A DNA stretch of 62,638 nt from Alphaproteobacteria bacterium (GTDB lineage: Bacteria > Pseudomonadota > Alphaproteobacteria > UBA2966): the NCBI GenBank assembly GCA_021296255.1, contig JAGWAU010000031.1, positions 1 through 62,638 of the forward strand, in the 5' to 3' direction. Below are positions 17,966 through 32,306 of the stretch, piece after piece. The notes beneath the pieces were generated by a model. The model was not told the origin of the DNA and ran no database searches. It saw only the letters and a list, made by a program, of their open reading frames with translations. The translations under genes were made by a program, and so were the position numbers. Numbering within the stretch: the first letter of the stretch is position 1; each line of letters opens with the position of its first letter.

Positions 17966-19384
17966 TCATCGTGGCAGCGACGACTCACCCATCAGGAATT
18001 CGTCCACGGCGTAGGCGCATTGCCGGCCCTCGCGGATAGCCCAAACCACGAGCGACTGGCCACGGCGCATATCGCCTGCAGCGAACACGTTGGGCAGCGA
18101 CGTGATGTATCTCTCCGTATCGGCGAGGACGTTGCCGCGCGTGTCGAGTTCGACTCCCAATTCCTCGATCATGCCTTCATGGACCGGATGGACGAAACCC
18201 ATCGCCAGCAGAACGAGCCCCGCCTGCAGGTCGAATTCCGTTCCGGGCATCTCCTGCATTCCTTCGTCCAGGCGGACCGCGTGAAGTTTCGAGACGGTCC
18301 CGTTAGCGCCTGAAAGGCACTTGGTCGCGACGCTCCAATCGCGCTCCGCCCCTTCCGCATGGGACGAGGACGTGCGGAGCCGGAGCGGCCACAGGGGCCA
18401 TGTGGTGCCTTTGTCGGGTTTCTCCGGCGGCATCGGCAAAATCTCCAGCTGCGTGACCGAGGCCGCGCCTTGGCGGAACGACGTGCCGATGCAATCGGAG
18501 CCCGTATCGCCGCCGCCAATCACGACGACATGCTTGCCTTGGGCATGAATCTCTTCCACTTCGCCGAGAGGCTCCCCGCTGATACGTCGGTTCTGCTGGA
18601 GCAGGAAATCCATCGCGAATTCGACACCGCGCAACCCCCTTCCTTCGACCGGCAGGTCGCGCGCCTTCTCCGACCCACCTGCCAGGACGACGGCGTCGTA
18701 TTTCCGGACAAGGTCCTGGGCTTCCATATCGACCCCGACATGCACCCCGGTACGGAAGATCACGCCTTCCGCCTCCATTTGGGTGACGCGCCGGTCGATG
18801 TAGTGCTTTTCCATCTTGAAGTCGGGAATGCCGTATCGGAGCAACCCGCCCGGTTTGGCGTTCTTGTCGAACAGCGTGACGTCGTGCCCGGCGCGCGCCA
18901 GCTGTTGCGCGCAGGCCATGCCGGCGGGACCCGCTCCGACGACGGCGACGCGTTTGCCGGTCCGGCCGGCGGAGATGTCGGGAACCGCCCAACCTTCTTG
19001 CCAAGCCCGATCCGCGATGGCGCACTCGATCGTCTTGATTGTTACTGGGGCGTCATCGATGTTCAGCGTGCAGGCTTCCTCGCAAGGTGCCGGGCAGACG
19101 CGACCGGTGAATTCGGGGAAGTTGTTGGTCGAGTGCAGCACTTCGATGGCTTCCCGCCACTGGTCTCGGTAAACGAGGTCGTTCCAGTCGGGGATGATGT
19201 TGTCGACGGGGCAGCCGGTGTGGCAGAACGGGATGCCGCAATCCATGCAACGCGCGCCCTGCTGCTTCAACGTATTCTCGTCCAGTGGCACCACGAACTC
19301 GTTGAAATTACGGACGCGTTCGGCGACTGGCGCGTAGCGCTGCTCCTTCCTGTCGAATTCGAGAAAACCCGTGACTTTGCCCAT
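17966..19384 (-). CDS. gltD: glutamate synthase small subunit (NADPH)
   Basis: The protein is 472 residues, full length. It has the N-terminal cysteine clusters for [4Fe-4S] centres ([14 protein letters not shown] and CPAPCEEAC), the FAD site [17 protein letters not shown] and the NADPH site [14 protein letters not shown]. The C-terminal [14 protein letters not shown] block is present. It feeds electrons from NADPH to the large subunit for glutamate synthesis from glutamine and 2-oxoglutarate. It starts 3 bases after gltB on the same strand. All key motifs are intact. Confidence 0.95.
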   Translation of the reverse strand: MGKVTGFLEFDRKEQRYAPVAERVRNFNEFVVPLDENTLKQQGARCMDCGIPFCHTGCPVDNIIPDWNDLVYRDQWREAIEVLHSTNNFPEFTGRVCPAPCEEACTLNIDDAPVTIKTIECAIADRAWQEGWAVPDISAGRTGKRVAVVGAGPAGMACAQQLARAGHDVTLFDKNAKPGGLLRYGIPDFKMEKHYIDRRVTQMEAEGVIFRTGVHVGVDMEAQDLVRKYDAVVLAGGSEKARDLPVEGRGLRGVEFAMDFLLQQNRRISGEPLGEVEEIHAQGKHVVVIGGGDTGSDCIGTSFRQGAASVTQLEILPMPPEKPDKGTTWPLWPLRLRTSSSHAEGAERDWSVATKCLSGANGTVSKLHAVRLDEGMQEMPGTEFDLQAGLVLLAMGFVHPVHEGMIEELGVELDTRGNVLADTERYITSLPNVFAAGDMRRGQSLVVWAIREGRQCAYAVDEFLMGESSLPR

Positions 19385-19387
19385 GGG

Positions 19388-24049
<4,662 letters not shown>

Positions 24050-24056
24050 GCCTGTC

Positions 24057-24860
24057 CTACGTTCCCCCTTCGCCTCCGTGGGGCCGGCCTTCCCGGACCC
24101 GTCTACGTTCCCTGATCGCTTCGCCGAACGCTCGAAACAGGGCGCGGTTCACCGGATTGGTTTGCGGATCGTGCTCGGCGTGCCACTGAACGCCCAATGC
24201 GAACCCGGGCGCGTCGGCAATTCGGATGGCCTCGATCGTGCCGTCCTCCGCCACGCCCTCCACGACGACGCGGTCCCCCGGTTCCAGAATGCCCTGACCG
24301 TGGAGCGAGTTGACGCGGATCGTTTCCCGGTCGAAGAGCCGCGCGAAGACACCGCCGGGAACGAGACGGATGTCATGGCGGTCCGCGAAAACGACTTCCG
24401 GGTCGGGATGAACATCCCCGTTTTCCAGCCGAGGCGCTCGGTGGTTCATGCGTCCGGGCAACTCGCGGATTTCCGGATGCAAGGTGCTCCCGAAGGCGAC
24501 TCCCATCTCCTGGATGCCGCGACATAAGCCCAGGATGGGGACGCCCCGTGCAACGCAGGCCTCCGCCACCTGCAGCGCCACCTCGTCCCGGTCCCGATCG
24601 TAGGGCTCGTGGCTTGGGTGGGGTTCGGCGTTGAAGTGGATCGGATGAACGTTGGCGCGATCGCCCGTAAGGAGAATGCCGTCGACCGTGTCCAGCAAGG
24701 GCCCGATATCCGTGAGATCGGGCGCGCCCGCAAACATCAGGGGCAGGGCATCAGAGACTTGCGCCACGGCCCGAAGATTCTTCTCCCTGACCAACTGCGC
24801 CGGACTACGGCCGTTGGCGAGATATCCGGATCCGATGACACCGACCAATGGCTTTGGCAT
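24057..24860 (-). CDS. class I glutamine amidotransferase-like hydrolase, PuuD type
   Basis: The protein is 267 residues. The catalytic triad of the class I glutaminase fold is visible: Cys in [11 protein letters not shown] (about residue 105), with His and Glu in QWHAEHD (about residue 229). Family members hydrolyse gamma-glutamyl-GABA to glutamate and GABA in the putrescine route, or related gamma-glutamyl amides. It sits directly before gltB, so released glutamate or glutamine metabolism is a fitting context. Start 24860 is preferred; a longer form from 24905 adds 15 residues without similarity. No other puu genes are nearby. Confidence 0.85.
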   Translation of the reverse strand: MPKPLVGVIGSGYLANGRSPAQLVREKNLRAVAQVSDALPLMFAGAPDLTDIGPLLDTVDGILLTGDRANVHPIHFNAEPHPSHEPYDRDRDEVALQVAEACVARGVPILGLCRGIQEMGVAFGSTLHPEIRELPGRMNHRAPRLENGDVHPDPEVVFADRHDIRLVPGGVFARLFDRETIRVNSLHGQGILEPGDRVVVEGVAEDGTIEAIRIADAPGFALGVQWHAEHDPQTNPVNRALFRAFGEAIRERRRVREGRPHGGEGGT

Positions 24861-24926
24861 GGATTGACTCGCACCCTCCCGTACCTCGTCTACATTCGCT
24901 CCCAATCTGCCCGCCTCGATGTGGCT

Positions 24927-25589
24927 TCAGGCCACGTGAACGGTTCGATTGTGGCAGGCTCCAGGACCCGTCGGCGGTTCGTAAGGCCCCAGGTCCTTCT
25001 TGTCCAGACCCGCGGTATCGTTGTTCATGAAACTCGTTATCCTGCCCGGTACGTGCGGGACGGTTCCCCGTGGCTCTTTTAAAGCGTGATGCGAGTCCAG
25101 GAAGGCGCTGATCAGCTCACGGAAACGGTCGCGCCAGCGGGTCAGAACCTTGTTTGTCTCCTTAAGCTTGGCCTCAAGATGGTCGGCGCGCTTCTCCGCA
25201 CTGTCCCGTGCCGCCTCGGCTGTCTTGCTCCCGGCTACCGCCCGCGCGATCGCGACCTCGGGATCGGGCTACGCGGGGGGTGCAGCAGCAGGTCCGCCCT
25301 GTGCTTGCTCCGGTTCGGGCTCACCGGCCGGCTCCGTCCTCGCCCCCGTGGCGGAGGCGATGAAGTAGCGCACACTACAGCCATCGGGCGGGCACGAGAT
25401 GGCTCCGCCGCGCTTGAGCTCGGTCATGATTCTCGAGACGTTGCCTGGAGCGATGTCGAGTTGCGTGGCGATTTGATCGCGCGTGAGCGTGATTTGTCCG
25501 GTATCCGAGTGCGCGTCGTCGAGCAGCAGGGACCAGAGCTTCGCCGCCTGTCGCGGACACTTGCTGTTCTCGCGCAGCCAGAGCTCCAC
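24927..25589 (-). pseudogene. winged-helix replication/regulatory-like protein with in-frame amber codon
   Basis: From GTG 25589 the frame encodes a winged-helix domain (VELWLRENSKCPRQAAKLW; LTRDQIATQLDIAPGNVSRI; GCSVRYF). This resembles, from memory, small plasmid or integrative-element replication/transcription proteins. A Pro/Glu/Ala-rich linker ends at TAG (25269-25271). The same frame then stays open 80 more codons: a charged coiled coil (EAARDSAEKRADHLEAKLK) and a tail MNNDTAGLDKKDLGPYEPP ending at 24927. The lack of any shift implies one nonsense mutation in a protein of about 220 residues. Iteron-like repeats lie just upstream at 25629-25707. An independent small gene from ATG 25028, with AGGATAACG before it, is an alternative reading for the tail. 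Confidence 0.55.
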
Positions 25590-25628
25590 GTCGCGGGTTC
25601 CGCCGTTGGTGGTCGGTCACAGGGCCTG

Positions 25629-25707
25629 TATGGGTGTCACGACGGCACTATGAGTGTCACGCCACGCCGATGCCACAGCCGCGTGACACCAATCGAAGCC
25701 AGTGTCA
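25629..25707. repeat. iteron-like GTGTCAC repeats
   Basis: Two near-identical direct repeats, TATGGGTGTCACG (25629) and TATGAGTGTCACG (25649), are spaced exactly 20 bases apart. An inverted copy GTGACAC lies at 25683-25689 and a partial GTGTCA at 25702. Spacing by about two helical turns is typical of protein-binding iterons or operators. They lie just upstream of the winged-helix gene reading leftward, so they may be its autoregulatory sites or a replication origin relic. Confidence 0.5.
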
Positions 25708-25904
25708 TTTGATGCGGAGGCGATATTGCCGCGTCCTCCCTCAAGAACATGGACGGCGCTCGGTTCAAGTCTGCCATGTTCGGAATAGAGAAAGGCTTCT
25801 GAATCCCTTCAAAAGTGAAATTTCCCCCGTATTCTCCCTGTTAAACAGGGAATTGGCTTCAGAGACGAGTTCGCAGGAGACTGGTTGCTCCGCCATCCTG
25901 CGCC

Positions 25905-26048
25905 GGCAGCGCCCGACGATTCGTCAAAGAAGGGGCACGAGTTCTCCTGGTCGACCGGTCCCCGGAAGCCGCGGCGGTCGCCGCCAAACTCGGCGCCGCA
26001 CCGCTCGACCTGGACCTTTCCGAAACAGACGCCGGCAAACGGTCGGCA
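25905..26048 (+). pseudogene. short-chain dehydrogenase fragment
   Basis: About 45 codons read GSARRFVKEGARVLLVDRS, then an Ala-rich helix and LGAAPLDLDLSETDA. This matches the first beta-alpha-beta unit of a classical SDR, from just after the glycine-rich loop to the second strand and its acidic nucleotide-binding residue. There is no start, no glycine motif and no catalytic part. It lies in an otherwise gene-free stretch (25713-26072) that includes an AT-rich patch near 25795-25860 with nothing else recognisable. Confidence 0.55.
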
Positions 26049-26072
26049 TCGGCCGCGCCGGACGGCGGCCCG

Positions 26073-27176
26073 TCACCCGCGCGAGGACCGACGGTTCGCG
26101 GCGATCCGGTCGAGCGCAATGCCCACGACCTCCTTGCCGCGCTCCCAGATCAATTCCCTCCATCCCGCTTCGTCCGGGAAATAGCAGTCCTTGAACTCGC
26201 GGAGGATCTTCCGGCCGAGATCGCTGTTCCGGTTGCCATGGAGGTGCAGCCAGGAACTGGCGAGTGTGCAGCGGCGGATATGCTCGCGCTCGCGGGTGCC
26301 GTATTCGAGCCCCACCGCGGCCCAGTCCAGCCCTTCCCCGGGCGGCCGGAAACCGGCGAGAATGCTGCCCTCGGAACCCGCATACGGACTCTCGCCGGCC
26401 GTCGTGCTGTGCACCTGCTCTCCATACCAGTCGAACAGCAGGTCGTAGACCGGTTCTCCAGGTTTGCTGGGCGTCATCAGTTCGCCGTAGCCGTAGGGGC
26501 CGAGGCCCGTATGCAGGTCGATCATCACCGCCGATTTCGCTTGGTCCAGACAGTCCGCGCAGATGCGGCCCAAGGTTCGGTTCGACCAGGTCGCCTTGTC
26601 GCCGCCGTAGTGGATGCTGTCGGGGTGGCGGTACTGCCCCTTATGCATTGCCTTGCGGACCGGCACCTCACCGTATTTCGCGTTGAGGTTGGCGATTCCC
26701 GCCATGTACGCCTCGTAGGCCTCGTCGTCCCAGACCTCGGGCACGAGGAAGTCGACCAGTTCCTCGAAGAGGTCGTTTTCGGGGTAGTTGCCGCCTTCGT
26801 GGTCGATGAAATTCCGGTTGAGGTCGACGTTGTCCTCGTTCTCGCGCCGGAGCCACGCCATACCGTGAGGATTAAGGGCGTGGATGAGCAGCATGGCGGC
26901 GCCCGGTCCCGGCTTCGGCGCATCCGGATCTCGCAGCAGGCCGACCTGGATACCCGATCCGGCGTACCCCTCCACGCCATGGGTCGCCGAAGTCACGACG
27001 ATCACGCCGCCTGCGGTGCGGTCTCCGATCCAGGCCGCATCGCAGTAGAGCGACTCCCCCTCGGGTCCACGCTCCGGATTGCGGTGACTCCCGACGGCTG
27101 CGCCGGCGTCACGACACGCGGAGAGAAAGCTTTCCCGTGCCTCGGTATACGTTGTCGAAAAGTATTTCTCCGGCAT
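26073..27176 (-). CDS. M14-family metallopeptidase, DUF2817 type
   Basis: The protein is 367 residues. Zinc-site motifs of the carboxypeptidase A clan in the DUF2817 form are visible: SATHGVEGYAGS (His and Glu), ENVDLNRNF-like EDNVDLNRNFIDHEG and MIDLHTGLGPYG (third ligand His). A late LEYGTRE block may supply the catalytic Glu. The protein has no signal peptide and probably acts in the cytoplasm on a peptide or modified amino acid. It is divergent from the threonine ammonia-lyase gene across a 167-base promoter region. The substrate is unknown. Confidence 0.85.
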   Translation of the reverse strand: MPEKYFSTTYTEARESFLSACRDAGAAVGSHRNPERGPEGESLYCDAAWIGDRTAGGVIVVTSATHGVEGYAGSGIQVGLLRDPDAPKPGPGAAMLLIHALNPHGMAWLRRENEDNVDLNRNFIDHEGGNYPENDLFEELVDFLVPEVWDDEAYEAYMAGIANLNAKYGEVPVRKAMHKGQYRHPDSIHYGGDKATWSNRTLGRICADCLDQAKSAVMIDLHTGLGPYGYGELMTPSKPGEPVYDLLFDWYGEQVHSTTAGESPYAGSEGSILAGFRPPGEGLDWAAVGLEYGTREREHIRRCTLASSWLHLHGNRNSDLGRKILREFKDCYFPDEAGWRELIWERGKEVVGIALDRIAANRRSSRG

Positions 27177-27343
27177 GTCTGATTTCGATTCGCGGGCCCG
27201 GATTTAAGTTGTCGCCGGAAGTGAGTCGATGAGGGCGTCGTCGCCATGCCTTTTCCGTCGGAACATCTTGCAATATCGCCGCGAAGCTGTCATTGGAGCG
27301 CCGCCATCCTTCATCCGCCGGCGGAGAGGTGGGGTCCACGGCC

Positions 27344-28858
27344 ATGCCGAAGTCCTATCTGGAGCGGGTTCTGCGTGCGAACGTCTATGACGTAGCCCGG
27401 GAAACTCCCCTTGAGCGGATGACTCTGCTGTCCGAGGCAATCCGGCACAACGTGCTGCTGAAGCGCGAGGATCTGCAGCCGGTCTTCTCGTTCAAGATCC
27501 GGGGCGCTTACAACAAGATTGCCAATCTTGATAAGGCCGCCTGTGCCGACGGCGTGGTTTGTGCATCGGCGGGCAATCATGCTCAAGGCGTAGCGCTTGC
27601 GGCGTCGGCACTGGGCCTGAGAGCGGTCGTCGTCATGCCTACCACGACGCCGCGGATCAAGTCCGATGCCGTCGCGCGGCTCGGAGGAGACGTCATCCTG
27701 CACGGGATTTCCGTCGACGAATCGTTCCAGCGGGCTCATGTCATCGCGGACGACGAGGGTTTGACCTTCGTTCATCCCTTCGAGGACGTCGACGTGATTG
27801 CCGGACAAGGCACCATCGGTCTGGAGATCCTCCGCCAGCACGGCAACGGCATCGACGCCATCTTCGTGCCGATCGGCGGGGGCGGCCTGATCGCCGGCAT
27901 CGCGGCCTACGTCAAGGCGCTTTGGCCGGGCATCAAGATCATCGGCGTGGAGCCGGAAGATGCCGCCACCATGCACGCCGCGCTGAAGGCGGGGCATCCG
28001 ATGGAACTGAACGAAGTGGGCCTGTTTGCCGACGGCGTCGCCGTGCGCACGGTCGGACGGGAGACCTATCGCATCGCGGCGGAATGCGTGGACGACATCG
28101 TTCTCGTGAGCACCGACGAGATCTGCGCCGCCATCCTGGACATTTACGAGGACACCCGCTCGATCGCCGAACCCGCCGGGGCCCTCGCCGTCGCCGGACT
28201 GAAAGCCTATGCCGCCGCGAGGCAGTCCCGCGACGAGACGCTGATCGCGATCCTGTCCGGCGCCAACGTCAACTTCGACCGCCTGCGGCACATCTCCGAG
28301 CGTGCCGACATCGGGCGCGAGCGCGAGGCCTTGTTCGCCGTCACCATCCCGGAGCGGCCCGGCAGTCTTCGGCAGTTCTGCGAGGTCATCGGCAAGCGCT
28401 CCATCACCGAGTTCAACTACCGCTTCGCGGACAGCGAGGCCGCACAGATCTTCGTCGGCCTCGAGCTGCAGCAGGGGCGGCGGGAACGGGACGGTCTGCT
28501 CTCGACCCTCGAGGGCGCGGGCTTTCCGGTCGTCGACATGACCGACAATGAGCTCGCCAAGATCCACGTCCGGTACATGGTCGGCGGGCACGGCGGTGGC
28601 GACCTCAAGGAGAAACTCTACCGCTTCTTCTTTCCGGAACGGCCCGGCGCCTTGCTCGGCTTCCTGAACGAGATGGGGCAGCGCTGGAATATCAGCCTGT
28701 TCCACTACCGCAACCATGGATCGGCCTATGGGCGTGTTCTGATGGGCTTTCAGGTGTCGGCGTACAGCGAGCGTGAATTCCGGGAATTCCTCAAGAATGC
28801 GAACTTCCAGTATGTCGAGGAGACCGAGAATCCTGTCTATCAGGTGTTCCTCAAGTAG
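27344..28858 (+). CDS. ilvA: threonine ammonia-lyase, biosynthetic
   Basis: The protein is 504 residues, close to E. coli IlvA. The PLP lysine lies in FSFKIRGAYNK, the phosphate-binding loop is GGGGLIAGIA, and SAGNHAQGVA is typical of the family. Two ACT-like regulatory domains follow (ERPGSLRQFCEVIG and ERPGALLGFLNEMG), so feedback control by isoleucine is expected. It deaminates threonine to 2-oxobutanoate for isoleucine synthesis. Start 27344 is chosen by alignment with relatives that begin just before the YLERVL-type segment. A GGAGAGG lies further upstream than ideal. Confidence 0.94.
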   Translation: MPKSYLERVLRANVYDVARETPLERMTLLSEAIRHNVLLKREDLQPVFSFKIRGAYNKIANLDKAACADGVVCASAGNHAQGVALAASALGLRAVVVMPTTTPRIKSDAVARLGGDVILHGISVDESFQRAHVIADDEGLTFVHPFEDVDVIAGQGTIGLEILRQHGNGIDAIFVPIGGGGLIAGIAAYVKALWPGIKIIGVEPEDAATMHAALKAGHPMELNEVGLFADGVAVRTVGRETYRIAAECVDDIVLVSTDEICAAILDIYEDTRSIAEPAGALAVAGLKAYAAARQSRDETLIAILSGANVNFDRLRHISERADIGREREALFAVTIPERPGSLRQFCEVIGKRSITEFNYRFADSEAAQIFVGLELQQGRRERDGLLSTLEGAGFPVVDMTDNELAKIHVRYMVGGHGGGDLKEKLYRFFFPERPGALLGFLNEMGQRWNISLFHYRNHGSAYGRVLMGFQVSAYSEREFREFLKNANFQYVEETENPVYQVFLK

Positions 28859-28860
28859 AG

Positions 28861-28875
28861 CCGGCGAACCGCCGG
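28861..28875. terminator. possible terminator hairpin between convergent genes
   Basis: CCGGCG-AAC-CGCCGG is a perfect 6-base stem with a 3-base loop, 3 bases after the ilvA stop and before the end of the convergent LLM gene. There is no T-run, so factor-independent termination is doubtful. Confidence 0.35.
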
Positions 28876-28894
28876 AGCCTCCGCTCGTGCGGGG

Positions 28895-29809
28895 CTAAAC
28901 CTTCGCCATGATGTCTCCGGCAATCCGTTCGTGGGCGTCGACCCACTGATCGTACTCCTTGTAGATCGGCTCGAAGAGCACCATGCCGATACCCATTTCT
29001 TTGAGGCGGCCCAGGCTGTCGATGATCTGCTCCTCGGATCCCACGAACATGACCTTGTACTTGGAATCCATCGCTTCGAAGGCCATGCGCGCCCGCAGGC
29101 AGATCACCAGTTCGCCGTAGTCTCGGCCCTGTTGCTCGCATCCCTTCTGCAACGTCGCGATGCCGTCTTCCAGCATCTCGAAGGTCGAGTTCGACGGCAG
29201 CCAGCCGTCGCCCTGCTTGACCACCCGGCGCAACGCCGGTTTCGACGTGCCGCCGATCAGGATCGGGATGCGTTTGTTCACCGGCTTGGGCTGGAATCCG
29301 ACGTCGGGGATCTGGAAATATCGGCCCTGGAAGCTTGCTTTCTCTTCGGCCCACATGACGCGCATCAGATCGATGGCCTCGGTGCACCAGGCGCCCCGCT
29401 CTGCGAAGGGCTGGCCGAGCATGGTGATCTCTTCCTCCATCCAGCCGACGCCGGCGCCCAGGATCACGCGCCCGCCCGTGAGATAGTCGACCGACGCCAG
29501 CTGTTTCGCGACGAGCAGGGGATTTCGATGGGGGAGGACGAGGATCGCCGTCGCCACCGTGATGCACTCCGTCGCGATGCCGACGACGGACATGGCGATG
29601 ATCGGATCGATGATGATGCCTTCCTTCGGGAACGGGAAGTGGCCGTCGGCGGAGCCCTTGTAGACGGGTTCGATCTCGTAGGGGATGACGACGTGATCGC
29701 TGGCGAACAGCGCGTGGAATCCCAACGTCTCGGCCTTCTTGGCGAAGCTGATCAAATTCTCCGCCGTCGCGTGTTCTTCCATCATGGGCATGAGGGCTGC
29801 GTATTTCAT
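28895..29809 (-). CDS. LLM-class flavin-dependent oxidoreductase
   Basis: The protein is 304 residues with the luciferase-like TIM barrel pattern: FAKKAETLGFHALFASDH, ITVATAILVLPHRNPLLVAK, GRVILGAGVGWMEEE and ILIGGTSKPALRR. These proteins use reduced FMN or F420. This sequence type is often annotated F420-dependent, but the cofactor cannot be settled here. ATG 29809 is used because the sequence upstream to 29989 is unlike the family. It is convergent with ilvA and divergent from the adenine deaminase gene. Confidence 0.85.
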   Translation of the reverse strand: MKYAALMPMMEEHATAENLISFAKKAETLGFHALFASDHVVIPYEIEPVYKGSADGHFPFPKEGIIIDPIIAMSVVGIATECITVATAILVLPHRNPLLVAKQLASVDYLTGGRVILGAGVGWMEEEITMLGQPFAERGAWCTEAIDLMRVMWAEEKASFQGRYFQIPDVGFQPKPVNKRIPILIGGTSKPALRRVVKQGDGWLPSNSTFEMLEDGIATLQKGCEQQGRDYGELVICLRARMAFEAMDSKYKVMFVGSEEQIIDSLGRLKEMGIGMVLFEPIYKEYDQWVDAHERIAGDIMAKV

Positions 29810-29932
29810 GGCGATTTGGGCCTCTCGTCCTGATTTGCGGTGGTCTTCCCCTTTACGTGAAGTTACCTTCTCGGCCCCGTCCTGTCTCGGGAGCACGGCC
29901 TGGACGCTGACTGGAATGGGAAGGTGGACTGA

Positions 29933-30940
29933 CTGACGGAGCAGAGGGACTTCATTGCCGGCCTGCCGAAGGCCGAGCTTCACCTTCACATCGAGGGGAC
30001 GCTGGAGCCCGAGTTGATGTTCCGTCTTGCCCGGAAGAACGGCGTGCCCCTCCCTTACGCTTCGGTTGGAGAATTACGGGCGGCCTATGACTTTCCGGAC
30101 CTGCAGGGATTTCTCGATCTTTACTACGGCGGCACGGCGGTATTGCGCGAGGTCCGGGATTTCCATGATCTCGCGATCGCCTATCTGGAAAGGGCGCGAA
30201 CCGAGAATGTCCGGCACGCGGAGATTTTTTTCGATCCCCAAGGGCACACGCGACGCGGCATACCGTTGGGGTCGGTGATCGAGGGCATCGCGGGCGCGCT
30301 GTCTGAAGGCGTCCGGACTCTCGGTATCACATCGCGCCTCATCATGTGTTTCCTCCGGGATCTGCCTGCCGGGGACGCGATGGCTACGTTGGAGGCTTCG
30401 CTGCCCTACCGAGACCGTATCGTCGCCGTCGGCCTCGATTCGGCCGAGGTGGGGAACCCGCCGTCGAAGTTTCGCGACGTGTTCGCCAGGGCGCGCTCCG
30501 AAGGGTTTCGGACCGTGGCGCACGCGGGCGAGGAAGGCCCGGCGGGTTACGTGCGCGAAGCCCTTGATGAGCTCGGTGTCGAGCGCATCGATCATGGCGT
30601 GCGGGCGATGGAAGACCCGGATGTCGTCGCCCGGCTCCGGCAGGAGCGCATACCGCTGACCGTTTGTCCGCTCTCCAATGTCCGTCTCAAGGTTTTTGAC
30701 GGTATCGCTGCGCATCCGATCGAGGCGATGCGGGAGGCGGGCCTGTTCGTGACGGTGAACTCGGACGACCCCGCGTACTTCGGGAGCTACGTCAATGGGA
30801 ACTATCGCGCGCTGCGGGACGCGTTCGGACTCGGTGAGCGTGAACTCGCAGAACTGGCCCGGAATTCGTTCGAAGCTTCGTTCCTCGACGAGTCGGAGAA
30901 GCGGGAATACCTGGACGAGGTTGACGCCTACCTGGCGTAG
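29933..30940 (+). CDS. adenine deaminase, adenosine-deaminase superfamily
   Basis: The protein is 335 residues. The metal motif HLHIEG (about residues 17-22) lies upstream of every in-frame ATG. The frame opens right after a TGA with CTG at 29933, and AAGGTGGA sits 5 bases before it, so CTG is the probable start (ATT 29954 is another). Other motifs: FFDPQGHTRRGI, HAGEEG with the catalytic Glu, IDHGVRAMED and VNSDDPAYFGSYV. The FFDPQ-HT and NSDDPAYFG blocks fit the adenine deaminase branch rather than adenosine deaminase. It would convert adenine to hypoxanthine for purine salvage. Its stop is 2 bases from the stop of the convergent OsmC gene. Confidence 0.88.
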   Translation: MTEQRDFIAGLPKAELHLHIEGTLEPELMFRLARKNGVPLPYASVGELRAAYDFPDLQGFLDLYYGGTAVLREVRDFHDLAIAYLERARTENVRHAEIFFDPQGHTRRGIPLGSVIEGIAGALSEGVRTLGITSRLIMCFLRDLPAGDAMATLEASLPYRDRIVAVGLDSAEVGNPPSKFRDVFARARSEGFRTVAHAGEEGPAGYVREALDELGVERIDHGVRAMEDPDVVARLRQERIPLTVCPLSNVRLKVFDGIAAHPIEAMREAGLFVTVNSDDPAYFGSYVNGNYRALRDAFGLGERELAELARNSFEASFLDESEKREYLDEVDAYLA

Positions 30941-30942
30941 CG

Positions 30943-31413
30943 TCACCCCTGCGTGATCTCCGCGTCGTGTTCGACGGGGAAATTGACGGACCGGGCGATG
31001 AAGCACATGGCATTCGCCTTTTCGTGCAGGCTTTCCGCCTTCACCAAATCGCTTTCGGGCGTAACCGTAATCCGGGGTTTCAGCGTCACGCTCGTGAACT
31101 CGCCGGATCCGTCCGGATTGGTCTGCATCGCCCCTTCCGCGGTATCCTCGTAGGCCGTCACCACGACTTTGCTGACCGCGCAGAGATGCAGGTACCAGAG
31201 CATGTGGCAGGCGGATAGGGCGGCCAGCAGCATGTCCTCCGGGTTGTGACAAGCGGCGTCGCCCATGTATCCGGGATCGGCGGAACCCTTGATCACCGGC
31301 TTGCCGTCGCAGGCGATGTCGTAGTGGCGGGTATAGGCCTTGTAGTCGGTCGTCCCCTCGCCCCGGTTTCCCGTCCACGTCACGGTTGCCGAATAGGTGT
31401 GTTCTTTCGCCAT
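30943..31413 (-). CDS. OsmC-family protein
   Basis: The protein is 156 residues. The conserved NPEDMLLAALSACHMLWYL segment carries the first redox Cys of the OsmC/Ohr fold. The second position falls in NAMCFIARSVNFPV. Family members reduce organic or fatty-acid hydroperoxides or act in related thiol chemistry. Start ATG 31413 has GAGGATCGG upstream; a longer frame to 31461 is unlike relatives. It is convergent with adenine deaminase and divergent from the SDR gene. Confidence 0.85.
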   Translation of the reverse strand: MAKEHTYSATVTWTGNRGEGTTDYKAYTRHYDIACDGKPVIKGSADPGYMGDAACHNPEDMLLAALSACHMLWYLHLCAVSKVVVTAYEDTAEGAMQTNPDGSGEFTSVTLKPRITVTPESDLVKAESLHEKANAMCFIARSVNFPVEHDAEITQG

Positions 31414-31532
31414 GTTCCGATCCTCGTTCTTCGTGATCTCGAAGTTGCCCCTTGATACCACAAACGGCGCTGGCGGCGACCCGGCGGACGTGATCTGATC
31501 GGCCGTCGGAGGATGGATGACGGGAGAGCGGC

Positions 31533-32300
31533 ATGCGGTTGGAGAACAAAGTGACGGTCATCACGGGCGCCGGCAGCGGGATCGGCGCCGCGATCGCCAG
31601 GGCGTTCGTCGCGGAAGGCGCGCGAACGGCCTTGCTCGACGTGAACCTGCCGGCCGCGGAAGAGCTTGCCGCGGAGCTGGGCGGTGATGCCGCGGCGTTC
31701 GAGGCCGATGTGACCGAACTCGATCAGCTCAAGGCTGCCGCCGACGCCGTCAGCGAACGATTCGGCGGCATCGACGCGCTCGTCAACAACGCCGGTATTC
31801 GTATCGTCAAATCTTTCCTCGACCACACGGAGGAAGACTGGCGGCGCATCCTCGACGTCAACCTGACGGGACAGTTCTTGGCTGCCAAGGCCGTGGTGCC
31901 TCACCTGATCACGCGTGGAAAGGGCAAGGTCGTCAACGTTGCCTCGATCGCGGGGATCGGCGGGCGGCCCAACCGCGTGGCCTACGTGGCCGCCAAGTTC
32001 GGGATCGTCGGCCTGACCCGGGCGCTCGCCATGGATCTTTCGGCGAACAACATCTGCGTCAACGCGCTCTGTCCCAGCATGATCGCTTCGCCGCTCAATA
32101 TCTCGCTCGCCGAAGACGGGGAGATCGGTCCCCAGTGGGCGAAGGACAACTTGGCGCGTCGCTGGGGCCGGCCCGAGGACGTCGCCAAGGTCGCCGTGTT
32201 TCTGGCTTCGGACGACGCCGACTACGTGACCGGCTCGGAGTATCGGGTCGACGGTGGCGAGGCGACGGGCCTCATCCGTGCCGGTGAGATGACGATCTGA
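31533..32300 (+). CDS. SDR-family oxidoreductase
   Basis: The protein is 255 residues with TGAGSGIG (residues 11-18), the dinucleotide Asp in LLDVN, NNAG, catalytic Ser in NVASIAG and YVAAKFG with Tyr/Lys. The C-terminal GSEYRVDGG is typical. It is a FabG-like NAD(P)-dependent dehydrogenase of unknown substrate. Its stop is 7 bases from the stop of the convergent regulator gene. No partner gene points to a pathway. Confidence 0.85.
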   Translation: MRLENKVTVITGAGSGIGAAIARAFVAEGARTALLDVNLPAAEELAAELGGDAAAFEADVTELDQLKAAADAVSERFGGIDALVNNAGIRIVKSFLDHTEEDWRRILDVNLTGQFLAAKAVVPHLITRGKGKVVNVASIAGIGGRPNRVAYVAAKFGIVGLTRALAMDLSANNICVNALCPSMIASPLNISLAEDGEIGPQWAKDNLARRWGRPEDVAKVAVFLASDDADYVTGSEYRVDGGEATGLIRAGEMTI

Positions 32301-32306
32301 AGCGAC

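Noticed and set aside
24927..25028. Separate 33-residue gene starting MNNDTAGLDKKDL
   Set aside because: It is in the same open frame as the coiled-coil part upstream, so it is better read as the tail of the winged-helix gene. The alternative is noted there.
29933..30940. Adenosine deaminase
   Set aside because: The FFDPQ-HT and VNSDDPAYFG motifs fit adenine deaminase better. Substrate remains to be assayed.
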